Made by a program: the position numbers and the translations under genes. 64,000 nucleotides of DNA from NCBI RefSeq assembly GCF_001693815.1, contig NZ_MBQD01000021.1:186001-250000 (forward strand), read 5' to 3'. This DNA is from Tessaracoccus lapidicaptus. GTDB taxonomy: Bacteria; Actinomycetota; Actinomycetes; Propionibacteriales; Propionibacteriaceae. The notes under the pieces are model-generated. The model was not told the origin of the DNA and did no database searches. It saw only the letters and a program-made list of their open reading frames with translations. Below, piece by piece: positions 10,321 to 19,192 of the stretch (its first letter is position 1; each line of letters opens with the position of its first letter).

Positions 10321-11232
10321 TCAGGAAGCGCGGGGCAGCGCGTTGCGCAGTCCGTCCTCAATGATCGTGGCCATCTTGCGACCATCCAGAATCTCGGCCC
10401 ACCCCCACCGGACAATCCAGTAGCCCGCGCGTCGGATCTCCTGCTCGCGCCGTTTCTCCCGCATGACCACGTCCTCGGCGCTCTGGCCCGGCTTGAGGAG
10501 CCGTCCGTACTTGGCCTTGCCGTCGACCTCCCCGACCAGGCCCAGTTCCGGCCAACCGAAGTCCGTCCTGGCAACCACCACGCCGTCCGCATCGATCACC
10601 TCGAACTGAAGGTGGGGCGAGGGCACTCCCCAGCGGCGCATCTGCACCCGGCTGAGCGACTCCGCCGCCGATTCACTGCGGGGGTCCGCGAACGCCATCA
10701 CGCGCTTGGCGACGTGGACTCCCTGCAGCCGCGGATGTAAGGCCAGGATCCGGCGGATCTCGGCCGGGTCAGCACCCCGCCTCAGGCCAGCATCGACCGC
10801 AGCCACCCCCCATTCGAGGGGCGAGAGCCGCGCGAGGTCGCATAGCGTGCGTTCCAGCGTCGTCACGGAGAACCCGTCGACGACGGTGATGTGCTCGCCC
10901 AGGAGGCTGGTGTTGCGCACTCTGAGCTGGGGGCTTCCGTTTCCATGGCCGGGCGTGGTGCGGATCATCGTGGCGACGCCCAGAGTGGTTTCGTCCACCG
11001 GCAGCCCGTGGAGGACGGCCGCCGATGTGTGGCTGAAGACACTCGACTGCGCCACGTCGAGCGCCGTCGCCCTCATGAGCCGCAGATGTTCAGCCTCCGG
11101 GCTGGCCTCGGAACCGATCGCGTAGTGCCCGCGCCTGAGGCGCACGAGAGCACCTGCCTTGGCGCGGGCGCGGAGGTCTGCGGGTGAGAGGCCGAGGTCG
11201 AGGAGTTGCTTGGCGGTCCATTGCGCGTTCAC
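10321..11232 (-). CDS. AbiEi-type winged-helix protein with DUF559/Vsr-like nuclease-fold C-terminus
   Basis: 303 residues. N-terminal part (WTAKQLLDLGLSPADL through RRGHYAI) resembles the AbiEi antitoxin winged helix. The C-terminal part (about 215-303) has the DUF559/very-short-patch-repair-like PD-(D/E)XK layout: Asp in RTDFGWPE, then GEVDGKAKY, then an Arg/Lys helix and IVRWGWAEI. The GTG at 11232 is chosen over an ATG at 11295 because a GGGAG site precedes it. No AbiEii toxin gene is adjacent, so it is not a complete type IV toxin-antitoxin pair. Such single genes are common in actinobacteria with unknown role. It lies between repeat arrays in opposite orientation. Confidence 0.65.
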   Translation of the reverse strand: MNAQWTAKQLLDLGLSPADLRARAKAGALVRLRRGHYAIGSEASPEAEHLRLMRATALDVAQSSVFSHTSAAVLHGLPVDETTLGVATMIRTTPGHGNGSPQLRVRNTSLLGEHITVVDGFSVTTLERTLCDLARLSPLEWGVAAVDAGLRRGADPAEIRRILALHPRLQGVHVAKRVMAFADPRSESAAESLSRVQMRRWGVPSPHLQFEVIDADGVVVARTDFGWPELGLVGEVDGKAKYGRLLKPGQSAEDVVMREKRREQEIRRAGYWIVRWGWAEILDGRKMATIIEDGLRNALPRAS

Positions 11233-11387
11233 GCTCCCATTGGACGACGGTGAGTGCCACCGTCGCCCGCCGCCTGGGCCAGTTGTGGATAACATCCGCG
11301 AGTTGAGGCTCGTTGTCCACAGCTCAGACCGCCCTCGCCGCTGGAGGATCCCTCACGAGCTGGAGTCGGCTCTGCGCGCGGGGGCGC

Positions 11388-11555
11388 CTGCCTTGGTGCC
11401 ATCCGCCTGCTCTGGAGGACAGGCGCCCAGCCTTAAGGCAGGCGCAAGGGGCACGCCTGCGCTCCAGGGCAGGCGCAACGACGGAGGGCAGGCGCCGCGA
11501 CGGAGGGCTGGCGCCACGACGGAGGGCAGGCGCCACGACGGAGGGCAGGCGCGGA
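11388..11555. repeat. GCAGGCGCC-type repeat array, right of the AbiEi-like gene
   Basis: The same core seen at 10138-10280, here mainly in the opposite sense (GGCAGGCGC). Four tandem 19-bp units, CGACGGAGGGCAGGCGCCA with small changes, occupy 11479-11552. Cores on both strands at 11388-11478 can pair as hairpins. It fills most of the 450-nt gap between the AbiEi-like gene and the thiamine riboswitch; nothing coding is seen there. Confidence 0.75.
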
Positions 11556-11597
11556 GCGTGGACCGGCGAGGGCGACGACGGGGACGCTGGTACGCTC

Positions 11598-11676
11598 GAC
11601 GACAGCCGGGGTGCCCCGAGGTCGGGGCTGAGAACACACCCGCAACACCTGATCTAGGTCGTGCTAGCGAAGGGAG
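11598..11676 (+). promoter_or_regulatory. TPP riboswitch (THI element) of the thiM operon
   Basis: Contains the conserved THI-box parts in order: GCCGGGGTGCC, the P3 hairpin CCCGA-GGT-CGGGG, GGCTGAGA, ACACCCG, ACCTGATCTAGG and the closing GCTAGCGAAGGGAG. The final AGGGAG is also the ribosome site of thiM (ATG at 11685, 8 nt on). Thiamine pyrophosphate binding would therefore be expected to hide the ribosome site, a translational switch. Family logic is established; mode is inferred from geometry. Confidence 0.93.
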
Positions 11677-11684
11677 CCACCTCC

Positions 11685-12485
11685 ATGACCGTGTCCGCCA
11701 TCCTCAGCGCCGTCCGCGCCTCCACCCCCCTCGTCCACTGCATGACCAACACCGTCGTGCCCGAGGTCACCGCGAACGTGCTGCTCGCCGCCGGCGCCGC
11801 CCCCGCGATGATCGACCTCCCCGAGGAGGCCGCGATCTTCGCCACCGTCGCCTCCGCCCTGCTCATCAACGTCGGCAACGGCCTGAGTGAGCAGCACGAG
11901 GGCATGCGCCGCGCGGCCGCGGCCGCCGACGGGGCGGGGACGCCCTGGGTGCTCGACCCGGTCGCGGTCGGGGCTCTGCCCGTGCGCACCCAGCTCGCCC
12001 GCGACCTCCTAGCCCACCGCCCCACCGCCATCCGCGGCAACGCGTCCGAGATCCTCGGCCTGGCCGGCGCCAGCGGCGGCGGCCGCGGCGTCGACGCCAC
12101 CGACGAGGTCGACGCGGCCATCGCCACCGCCCACCGCTTGTCCGCCGACACCGGCGCCGTCGTGGCCATCTCGGGTCCCGTCGATGTCATCGTCAGCGCC
12201 GGCCGCACCACCCGCGTCACGGGCGGAGACCCGCTGATGCCGCTGGTCATCGGCACGGGCTGCGCCCTCGGGGCGACGGTCGCCGCCGCGCTCGGCGCCA
12301 CCCGCGACACCCACGCCCCGCACGACGCCGTCGTCGCCGCCCACGCCCTCTTCGGCGCCGCGGGGCTGGCAGCCGCCGAGCTCGCGAGCCATCCGGGCAG
12401 CTTCCGGACGGCCTGGCTCGACGCGCTGCACGCGTTGACCCCCGACGAGGTCGCCGCGCTGGTCACCGTCGAGGACGAGCCGTGA
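11685..12485 (+). CDS. thiM: Hydroxyethylthiazole kinase
   Basis: 266-residue ThiM, which phosphorylates 4-methyl-5-(2-hydroxyethyl)thiazole for thiamine salvage. Motifs: VHCMTNTVVPEVTANVLLA near the N-terminus, VLDPVAVG, and the catalytic GTGCALGATVAAALG near the C-terminus. The ATG at 11685 is chosen because it is 8 nt from AGGGAG at the riboswitch end; a GTG 24 nt earlier lies inside the riboswitch. First gene of thiM-thiE-thiD-tenA, all joined by 4-nt overlaps. Confidence 0.95.
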   Translation: MTVSAILSAVRASTPLVHCMTNTVVPEVTANVLLAAGAAPAMIDLPEEAAIFATVASALLINVGNGLSEQHEGMRRAAAAADGAGTPWVLDPVAVGALPVRTQLARDLLAHRPTAIRGNASEILGLAGASGGGRGVDATDEVDAAIATAHRLSADTGAVVAISGPVDVIVSAGRTTRVTGGDPLMPLVIGTGCALGATVAAALGATRDTHAPHDAVVAAHALFGAAGLAAAELASHPGSFRTAWLDALHALTPDEVAALVTVEDEP

Positions 12486-13162
12486 GCCAGGCCTCCCCCG
12501 GCCTCGCCGACGCCGTCGACTGGCGGCTCTATGTCGTCACCGACACCGCACTCTCCGGCGGCCCGGACCGGGTCCCGTACATCGTCGAGCAGGCAGCTCT
12601 CGGCGGCGCCGGCGTGGTGCAGGTCCGCGACAAGCACCTCCCCGACGCCGATTTCCTGGCCCTCACCCGCGCCTGCCGCGGCGCCGCCCGCCGCGCGGAG
12701 GACGTCACCGGCCGCCCGGTGGCGCTGGTCGTCAACGACCGCCTCGACGTCGCCGAGGAGCTCGGGCTGCACTTCCACCAGGGCCAGGACGACGGTGACA
12801 TCCGCCAGGCGCGCCGCCGCCTGGGCACCGACCTCCTCATCGGCCTCAGCATCTCCAGCCTCGTCGAGCTCGAGGCGGAGCTGGCCGATCAGACGGCCGA
12901 CGTCCTGGGGCTTTCCCCCCTCTGGGCGACCCCGACCAAGACCGACGCCGCCCCCGCGCTCGGCCCCGACGGCGCCGTCCGCCTGATCGACGCGACGTCC
13001 GGCCGGGCCAAGACCGTCGCGATCGGCGGCATCAACGCCGCCACCGCCCCCGATGCGATCGCCACCGGCGTCGACGGCATCTGCGTCGTCTCCGCGATCG
13101 CCACCGCCCCGGACCCCCGCGCGGCAGCCGCGCACCTTCTCGCCCTCTGGAGGACCCGATGA
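12482..13162 (+). CDS. thiE: Thiamine phosphate synthase
   Basis: 226-residue TIM-barrel enzyme that joins hydroxymethylpyrimidine diphosphate and thiazole phosphate to make thiamine phosphate. Seen: VQVRDKHLPD (pyrophosphate-binding), VNDRLDVAEELG, GLSISS, GLSPLWATPTK and IGGINAA, all in the usual order. GTG start overlaps the thiM TGA (GTGA), so translation is coupled. Normal length. Confidence 0.95.
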   Translation: MSQASPGLADAVDWRLYVVTDTALSGGPDRVPYIVEQAALGGAGVVQVRDKHLPDADFLALTRACRGAARRAEDVTGRPVALVVNDRLDVAEELGLHFHQGQDDGDIRQARRRLGTDLLIGLSISSLVELEAELADQTADVLGLSPLWATPTKTDAAPALGPDGAVRLIDATSGRAKTVAIGGINAATAPDAIATGVDGICVVSAIATAPDPRAAAAHLLALWRTR

Positions 13163-14010
13163 CCACTCCGAAGATCGTCCTCAGCATCGCCGGCTCGGAC
13201 CCCAGTGGCGGCGCCGGCATCCAGGCCGACCTCAAGACCTTCACCGCACTCGGCGTCTACGGCGCCGCCGCCCTCGCCGGGCTGACCGTCCAGAACACCC
13301 AGGGCGTGCGCGCGGCTCGGCCCGTGGACCCCGACTTCGTCGCCGCGCAGATCCACGCCGTGTTCGACGACCTCCCGGTCGCCGCGACCAAGCTGGGCAT
13401 GCTGTCGAACGCCGAGGTGGCCTCCGCCGTCGCCGATGTGCTCGAGGCGCGACGCGACGACGCCGGCCTCATCGTGCTCGACCCCGTCATGATCGCGACC
13501 TCCGGCGACGCCCTCCTCACCGACGACGCCGTCGAGGTGGTCCGGACGCGCCTCGTGCCGCTGGCCGACGTCGTCACCCCCAACGTGCCCGAGGCCGCGG
13601 TCCTGCTCGGGGAGGCGCCGGTGTCCGACGACAACGGCCTCATCCGTCAGGCCCGCGCGCTGGTCGCCGCCGGCGCCCGCGCCGTCCTGGCCAAGGGCGG
13701 CCACCTCACGGGCGCGGAGATGACCGACGTCTACGCCCACGGCGACACGTTCGCGCTGCTCACGGGCCCCCGGATCGACACCCGGAACACGCACGGGACC
13801 GGCTGCACCCTGAGCTCGGCGATCGCCGCCGTCGCCGCCCGCCGGGGCGACACCCGCGCCACCGGGGTCCGGCTGGAGTCGGTCGAGGAGGCCCGCGACT
13901 ACCTCATGCGGGCACTCAACTCCGGTTCGACCTGGCGTCTTAGCCGGACGCCGGACCAGGGCCACGGGCCCGTCGATCACCTCGTCGGGCGGGCGGAGGT
14001 CGGCCTGTGA
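13159..14010 (+). CDS. thiD: Hydroxymethylpyrimidine/phosphomethylpyrimidine kinase
   Basis: 283-residue ribokinase-fold enzyme making hydroxymethylpyrimidine diphosphate, the partner substrate of ThiE. Diagnostic: AGSDPSGGAGIQADLKT at the N-terminus, VLDPVMIATSG mid-protein and GTGCTLSSAIAAV with the catalytic Cys/Gly region near the end. ATG overlaps the thiE stop (ATGA). The C-terminal 25 residues extend slightly past the core fold. Confidence 0.95.
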   Translation: MTTPKIVLSIAGSDPSGGAGIQADLKTFTALGVYGAAALAGLTVQNTQGVRAARPVDPDFVAAQIHAVFDDLPVAATKLGMLSNAEVASAVADVLEARRDDAGLIVLDPVMIATSGDALLTDDAVEVVRTRLVPLADVVTPNVPEAAVLLGEAPVSDDNGLIRQARALVAAGARAVLAKGGHLTGAEMTDVYAHGDTFALLTGPRIDTRNTHGTGCTLSSAIAAVAARRGDTRATGVRLESVEEARDYLMRALNSGSTWRLSRTPDQGHGPVDHLVGRAEVGL

Positions 14011-14693
14011 GCATCGACTGGACCCCCGGCGACTTCAGCGCCCGCGCCTGGGACGCCACCGCCGCCATCCGCGACCGCATCGACCGCCTCCCCCTGCTGA
14101 CCGAACTCGCCGACGGCACCCTCGAGCCGCACCGCTTCGTGGAGTACCTCGGCCAGGACGACTTCTACCTGCGCGGCTACACCCGCGCGCTCGCGACGCT
14201 CGCGTCCCGCGCCCCCACCTCGGCCGCGGCCGCGTTCTGGGCGCGCAGCGCGGGCGAGGCGGTCGAGGCCGAGGTGCTCATGCACGACGCGCTGCTCGCC
14301 GACGACCGGCTCCGCGACCTCCCCCGCCCCGCCGTCGCGTCCCCCACCACGCGGGCCTATGTCAACTCGCTGCTCGCGGCGACGGCGTTCGAGCCGTACC
14401 CGGTGGGCGTCGCGGCCGTGCTGCCCTGCTACTGGGTGTACGCCGACGTCGGCGCCACGCTCGCCGGCCGCGCCGCGGCGCTCAGCCCGCACCCCTACGC
14501 GGGCTGGGTCGCCGCGTACGCGGACCCGGCGTTCCAGGACGTGACGCGGCAGGCGATCGGCTGGCTCGACGACGCCGCGACGGCGGCCGACGAGGACACC
14601 CGGGCGCGCATGCTGACGGCCTTCGTCGACGCCACCCATTACGAGGAACTGTTCTGGGCGCGCTCTTACGATCTGGAGGCGTGGCAGGCCTGA
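14007..14693 (+). CDS. tenA: TenA/Thi-4 family aminopyrimidine aminohydrolase
   Basis: 228-residue all-helical TenA-family protein. These hydrolyse aminopyrimidine breakdown products of thiamine so the pyrimidine can be reused. The catalytic Cys141 sits in LPCYWVYADVG, and the Glu pair 213-214 lies in THYEELFW, matching the active-site Cys and Glu of the family. GTG start overlaps the thiD TGA. With ThiM, ThiD and ThiE it completes a salvage operon that needs no de novo ThiC/ThiG. Confidence 0.92.
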   Translation: MSIDWTPGDFSARAWDATAAIRDRIDRLPLLTELADGTLEPHRFVEYLGQDDFYLRGYTRALATLASRAPTSAAAAFWARSAGEAVEAEVLMHDALLADDRLRDLPRPAVASPTTRAYVNSLLAATAFEPYPVGVAAVLPCYWVYADVGATLAGRAAALSPHPYAGWVAAYADPAFQDVTRQAIGWLDDAATAADEDTRARMLTAFVDATHYEELFWARSYDLEAWQA

Positions 14694-14762
14694 CAACGGC
14701 GCGCTGACTTGGACCGTTATCTGGCCGTGACATGCGGTTACGACTTTCCGTTGGCGCTCAAC

Positions 14763-14768
14763 TAATCT
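14763..14768 (+). promoter_or_regulatory. Candidate -10 box of glgP
   Basis: TAATCT ends 7 nt before the glgP ATG at 14776, in an 82-nt gap after tenA. No ribosome site is visible before the ATG. Confidence 0.45.
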
Positions 14769-14775
14769 GTGCCCC

Positions 14776-17334
14776 ATGCCTGACATTGCGCAGCCCGGAC
14801 GCACACTCCCCGCAGACGAGTCGCCCAACACCGACACCCGTACGTACGGCCCCGCGTCGACCCCGACGCACCCGCTCGCGACGGCCCCCGTCGGCACGCC
14901 CCCGTTCTCCGTGGACGGGTTCGTGCGGGAGTTCCTGCACGAGCTCAACACGAACCAGGGCGTCACTCTCTCGCGTTCCAGCGTCAACGACCAGTACCTC
15001 GCGCTCGCCAGCACGGTGAAGAACTACCTCATGGCCCGCTGGCTCGAGACGAACCGCAAGACCCGCGAGGCCAAGGTCAAGACCATCGGCTACCTCTCCG
15101 CCGAATACCTGCTCGGCCGGCAGCTCGGCAACGCCCTGCTCGCCACCGACCTCAACGACATCGCCCGGCAGGGCCTGGAGCTCTGCGGCCTCGACCTGCC
15201 GACGCTGCGCGCGCAGGAGGTCGAGCCGGGCCTCGGCAACGGCGGCCTCGGCCGGCTCGCGGCCTGCTTCATCGACTCGATGGCTACCATGGACGTGCCC
15301 AGCATCGGCTACGGCATCCGCTACGAGTACGGCATCTTCCGTCAGACCTTCGTCGACGGCCGCCAGGTCGAGCAGCCCGACACGTGGCTGGCGCTCGGCT
15401 CGCCGTGGGAGTTCCCGCACCCCGAGGCCGCCGTACGGGTGGACTTCGGCGGACACACCGAGACCTATGTCGACGACGACGGCCGCGAGCGCTGCCGCTG
15501 GATCCCGGCCTGGAACGTGCTGGGCGTCCCCTACAACTACATGGTCCCCGGCTACCTCAACGGCCGCGTGAACACGCTGCGCCTGTGGAGCGCGCAGGCG
15601 ACCAAGGCGTTCGACCTGCAGATCTTCAACGCCGGTGACTACGCGCAGGCAGTCCGGGCCCAGACGTTCGCCGAGAACATCTCCAAGGTGCTCTACCCGG
15701 AGGACTCGACGCCGCAGGGCAAGGAGCTGCGCCTGCAGCAGCAGTACTTCTTCGTCGCCTGTTCGCTGCGTGACTTCCTCGACAACGAACTCGAGGAGGG
15801 CTTCGACCTGCACCACCTGTCGGAGCGGATCATCTTCCAGCTCAACGACACCCACCCGGTCATCGCCGTGCCGGAGCTCATGCGCATCCTCATGGACGAG
15901 AAGGGCTTCGAGTGGGAGGAGGCGTGGGAGGTCACGAAGTCCTGCTTCGCCTACACCTGCCACACCCTGCTGCCCGAGGCGCTGGAGGTGTGGTCGACGG
16001 AGCTGCTGGGCCGCCTGCTGCCCCGCCACCTGGAGATCATCTTCGGCATCAACGAGCGGTTCCTCAAGGAGGTCCGCGCCGCGTTCCCGGGCGATGAGAT
16101 GCGCGCCCGCCGCATGTCGATGATCGCCGAGTACCCGGAGCAGGGCGTGCGGATGGCCTACCTCGCCACCGTGGCCGGCACGAAGGTCAACGGCGTCGCC
16201 GAGCTGCACTCGCAGCTGCTGCGCGACAAGGTCCTGCCCGACTTCTCCCAGCTGTGGCCTGACAAGTTCACCAACGTCACCAACGGCGTCACCCCGCGTC
16301 GCTTCGTGCGCATGGCCAACCCCAAGCTGTCGGAGCTCATCACCGACGCGATCGGCAGCAACTGGGTGACCGACCTCGAGCGCCTGAAGGAGCTCGAGCC
16401 CTACGCCGACGACCCGGAGTTCCAGGCCCGGTTCAGCGAGATCAAGGCGTGGAACAAGAAGCGCCTGACCGACCTCCTGCGGCAGCGCGACGGCATCGAC
16501 CTGCCGTCGGGGCACCTGCTCGACGTCATGGTCAAGCGCCTCCACGAATACAAGCGGCAGTCGCTCAAGCTGCTGCACATCGTCTCCCTGTACGAGCGGG
16601 TCCTGTCCGGGACGCTCGCGGTGGAGGACCTGACGCCGCGCACCGTCGTGTTCGGCGCGAAGGCCGCCCCCGGCTACCGGATGGCGAAGGACACGATCCA
16701 CCTCATCAACAAGGTGGCCAAGGTCATCAACGCCGACGAGCGGCTCGAGGGCCGGCTCAAGGTCGCCTTCCCGGCGAACTACAACGTCACGCTCGCCGAG
16801 AAGCTCATCCCGGCGGCGGACCTGTCGGAGCAGATCTCGCTGGCGGGCATGGAGGCCTCCGGCACCGGCAACATGAAGTTCGCGCTCAACGGCGCGCTGA
16901 CCATCGGCACGGACGACGGCGCCAACGTCGAGATCCGCAGGCTGGTGGGCGACAAGCACTTCTTCCTGTTCGGCATGTCCGAGCCGGAGGTCGCCGAGTT
17001 GGGCGCGAAGGGGTACACCCCCGGCTCGTACTACGAGTCGAACCCGCAGCTCAAGGCCGCCCTTGACCTCATCCTGTCGGGCGAGTTCAGCGAGGGCGAC
17101 CGCCACATGTTCGACTCGGTGGTCTACAACCTGCTCCACCAGGACCGGTTCATGGCGCTGGCGGACTTCCAGTCCTACATCGACGCGCAGGCCAGGGTCG
17201 AGGCGAAGTACGCCGACGAGGCAGCCTGGACCCGCTCCGCCATCCTCAACGTGGCGCGCACGGGCTACTTCAGCTCGGACCGCTCGATGCGCGACTACCT
17301 GCAGCGCATCTGGCACACCACGCCGATGATCTGA
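14776..17334 (+). CDS. glgP: Glycogen/maltodextrin phosphorylase
   Basis: 852-residue GT35 phosphorylase that releases glucose 1-phosphate from alpha-1,4-glucans. The PLP-binding Lys701 is in GTGNMKFALNGALTIG; upstream are EPGLGNGGLGRLAACF, VKRLHEYKRQ and FNDTHPVIAVPELMR-type motifs, all typical. Length matches family. The first 45 residues are a Pro/Thr-rich extension of unclear purpose. ATG at 14776 follows a TAATCT box. With the GH13 enzyme at 2760 it indicates active storage-glucan metabolism. Confidence 0.96.
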   Translation: MPDIAQPGRTLPADESPNTDTRTYGPASTPTHPLATAPVGTPPFSVDGFVREFLHELNTNQGVTLSRSSVNDQYLALASTVKNYLMARWLETNRKTREAKVKTIGYLSAEYLLGRQLGNALLATDLNDIARQGLELCGLDLPTLRAQEVEPGLGNGGLGRLAACFIDSMATMDVPSIGYGIRYEYGIFRQTFVDGRQVEQPDTWLALGSPWEFPHPEAAVRVDFGGHTETYVDDDGRERCRWIPAWNVLGVPYNYMVPGYLNGRVNTLRLWSAQATKAFDLQIFNAGDYAQAVRAQTFAENISKVLYPEDSTPQGKELRLQQQYFFVACSLRDFLDNELEEGFDLHHLSERIIFQLNDTHPVIAVPELMRILMDEKGFEWEEAWEVTKSCFAYTCHTLLPEALEVWSTELLGRLLPRHLEIIFGINERFLKEVRAAFPGDEMRARRMSMIAEYPEQGVRMAYLATVAGTKVNGVAELHSQLLRDKVLPDFSQLWPDKFTNVTNGVTPRRFVRMANPKLSELITDAIGSNWVTDLERLKELEPYADDPEFQARFSEIKAWNKKRLTDLLRQRDGIDLPSGHLLDVMVKRLHEYKRQSLKLLHIVSLYERVLSGTLAVEDLTPRTVVFGAKAAPGYRMAKDTIHLINKVAKVINADERLEGRLKVAFPANYNVTLAEKLIPAADLSEQISLAGMEASGTGNMKFALNGALTIGTDDGANVEIRRLVGDKHFFLFGMSEPEVAELGAKGYTPGSYYESNPQLKAALDLILSGEFSEGDRHMFDSVVYNLLHQDRFMALADFQSYIDAQARVEAKYADEAAWTRSAILNVARTGYFSSDRSMRDYLQRIWHTTPMI

Positions 17335-17353
17335 GACGCGACGCCGTCGTCAG

Positions 17354-17385
17354 CGAGGGCCCTCACCGCACGGTGGGGGCCCTCG
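17354..17385. terminator. Bidirectional hairpin between glgP and the siderophore ABC operon
   Basis: CGAGGGCCC at 17354 pairs with GGGCCCTCG ending 17385, and the inner TCACCG/CGGTGG bases extend the stem with one G-T pair around a CA loop. It sits between two convergent genes. No T-tract, so strength is uncertain. Confidence 0.6.
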
Positions 17386-18180
17386 TCAGTGTCGCCGGTG
17401 GTGACGGCCGATCGGGACCACCAGCGGGGTGCCCGAGACCGGGTCCGGGACCACTCGGCTCGGGACGCCGAAGACGTCGTGGACCATCGCCTCCGTCACC
17501 ACGTCCGACGGCGCCCCCGCGGCGACGATCGCGCCGTCGCGCATCGCGATCAGCCGGTCGCTGTAGCGGGCCGCGAGGTTGAGGTCGTGCAGCACCATCA
17601 CCACCGTCGTGCCGCGCTGGCGGTTGAGGTCGACGACGAGGTCCAGCACCTCGACTGCCCGGGCGATGTCGAGGAACGAGATGGGCTCGTCGAGCAGCAG
17701 GGTCGCGGTGCGCTGCGCCAGCACCGTCGCGATCCACACCCGCTGCCGCTGACCCCCGGACAGCTGATCGACGCGTCGTCCGGCCAGGTCAGTCGTGCGG
17801 GTCATCTCGAGGGCCTCGTCGACGGCGTCCTGATCGGACCGCGACCACCCGCCGAGCATCGCCCGGTGCGGGTGCCGTCCGAGGCCCACCAGCTCCGCGA
17901 CCGTCATCGCCTCCGGCGTGATCGGCGACTGCGGCAGCAGCCCCAGCCGGCGCGCCAGCTCGCGGGCCGAGAGCGTGGCCACGTCGTCGCCGTCGAGCAG
18001 GATCTGCCCCGTCGACGGCGCCAGGAGCCGGCTGAAGCCGCGCAGCAGCGTGGACTTGCCGCAGCCGTTGGGCCCGACGATGCTGGTGATCCGCCCGGCG
18101 GGCACCTCCACGTCCAGGTCCCGGGCGACGACCCGGTCGCCGTAGCCCAGCGTCACCGAGCGCGCGATCAGCTCACCCAT
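17386..18180 (-). CDS. Siderophore ABC transporter ATP-binding protein (FepC/FecE family)
   Basis: 264-residue ABC ATPase. Walker A GPNGCGKST, signature LSGGQRQRVW, Walker B LLLDEP followed by SFLD as in iron-siderophore importers, and a switch His in VLHDLN. The ATG at 18180 (MGELIARSV) is chosen; upstream in-frame codons belong to the permease frame. It overlaps the permease stop by 8 nt and is the last gene of the iron-uptake operon that begins at 22081. Confidence 0.92.
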   Translation of the reverse strand: MGELIARSVTLGYGDRVVARDLDVEVPAGRITSIVGPNGCGKSTLLRGFSRLLAPSTGQILLDGDDVATLSARELARRLGLLPQSPITPEAMTVAELVGLGRHPHRAMLGGWSRSDQDAVDEALEMTRTTDLAGRRVDQLSGGQRQRVWIATVLAQRTATLLLDEPISFLDIARAVEVLDLVVDLNRQRGTTVVMVLHDLNLAARYSDRLIAMRDGAIVAAGAPSDVVTEAMVHDVFGVPSRVVPDPVSGTPLVVPIGRHHRRH

Positions 18181-19192
18181 GGATGTCCTCCTCCGAGGTC
18201 GAACGCAGCAGCAGCGCCACCAGCATGGGCGCGCCGAGAAGCCCGGTGATGATCCCCACCGGCAGGGGTCCCCAGGGCCAGCGGGCATCACCCAGCAGGT
18301 CCGCCCCGAGCACGACGGCGGCGCCGACGAGCGCCGCCAGCGGCAGCGACGACCGGCCGGCGTTGAGCCGGCGCGCGATCGGCCCGGCCAGCAGGCCGAC
18401 GAAGGCGATGGGCCCGGCCACCGAGGTGGCGGAGGCGGTGAGTAGCACCACCACCAGCAGCACCGCGAGCCGCACGCGCGGCACCCGAATGCCCAGCCCG
18501 CCGGCCAGGTCGTCGCCCACCTCGATGAGCCTGAGCGGGCGGCCCAGGAGCAGCAGCAGCGGCAGTCCCACCGCCACCGCGAGCCACAGCCGCGACACCC
18601 CGTCCCACGTCATGGCGTTCAGGCTCCCGCTCAGCCACCGCATGGCGTCACGCGCCTGGTAGACGCTGCCGCGGATGAGCACCCAGTGGATGACGGCCTG
18701 CAGCGCGAACGCCAGGCCGAGCCCGATGAGGATGATCCGGTTCGACGCCGAGTGCGCGCCCCCGGAGAGCACGAAGATGCCGAGCGCCACCGCCAGGCCG
18801 CCCGCGAACGCGGCGGCCGTGACCTGCGCCCCGGTGAGCCCCGCCACCACGAGCCCGGTGACCGCGGCCGCGCTGGCACCCAGCGTCACACCCATGACGT
18901 CGGGGCTGGCCAGGGGGTTGCGCAGCATCGACTGGAACGCCCCGCCGGAGCCGCCGAGCGCGAGCCCGGCCGCCAGCGCGACCAGCGCCGTCGGCAGCTT
19001 GGTCTCCAGGAAGAGGAAGCTGGCCGGTCCCAGATCGGCGCCGAGGAGGATTCGGACGGCGTCGGGGGCGGCGATCTGGTAATCACCGAGCAGCGCGCGG
19101 GCCACGAACAGCGCGACGGTCGCCGCCGCGGCGGCGGCGAGGACGAGCCGACGACGGCGCGCCGTCGCGGCCCGGAGGACGGCGGCGGTCAT
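18173..19192 (-). CDS. Iron-siderophore ABC transporter permease (FecCD family)
   Basis: 339 residues with about 9-10 hydrophobic segments and FecCD-family motifs LALGGSGGAFQSMLRNPLASPD and PIAFVGLLAGPIARRL (coupling region near the C-terminus). Forms a heterodimer with the permease encoded at 19189-20163. ATG overlaps the preceding stop (ATGA). FepG-like by position as the second permease. Confidence 0.92.
   Translation of the reverse strand: MTAAVLRAATARRRRLVLAAAAAATVALFVARALLGDYQIAAPDAVRILLGADLGPASFLFLETKLPTALVALAAGLALGGSGGAFQSMLRNPLASPDVMGVTLGASAAAVTGLVVAGLTGAQVTAAAFAGGLAVALGIFVLSGGAHSASNRIILIGLGLAFALQAVIHWVLIRGSVYQARDAMRWLSGSLNAMTWDGVSRLWLAVAVGLPLLLLLGRPLRLIEVGDDLAGGLGIRVPRVRLAVLLVVVLLTASATSVAGPIAFVGLLAGPIARRLNAGRSSLPLAALVGAAVVLGADLLGDARWPWGPLPVGIITGLLGAPMLVALLLRSTSEEDIHG

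Noticed and set aside
10321-11232. Complete type IV toxin-antitoxin system
   Set aside because: No AbiEii nucleotidyltransferase toxin gene is adjacent; only the AbiEi-like protein is present.
11479-11552. CRISPR-like array of 19-bp units
   Set aside because: Units are directly adjacent with no unique spacers, and there are no cas genes in the window; it is a simple tandem repeat.
14758-17316. 852-codon - strand open frame opposite glgP
   Set aside because: Antisense shadow; glgP on the + strand has all phosphorylase motifs.
17354-17385. Classical intrinsic terminator with T-tract
   Set aside because: The stem is strong but there is no T-run on either strand, so it is listed only as a likely bidirectional terminator hairpin.
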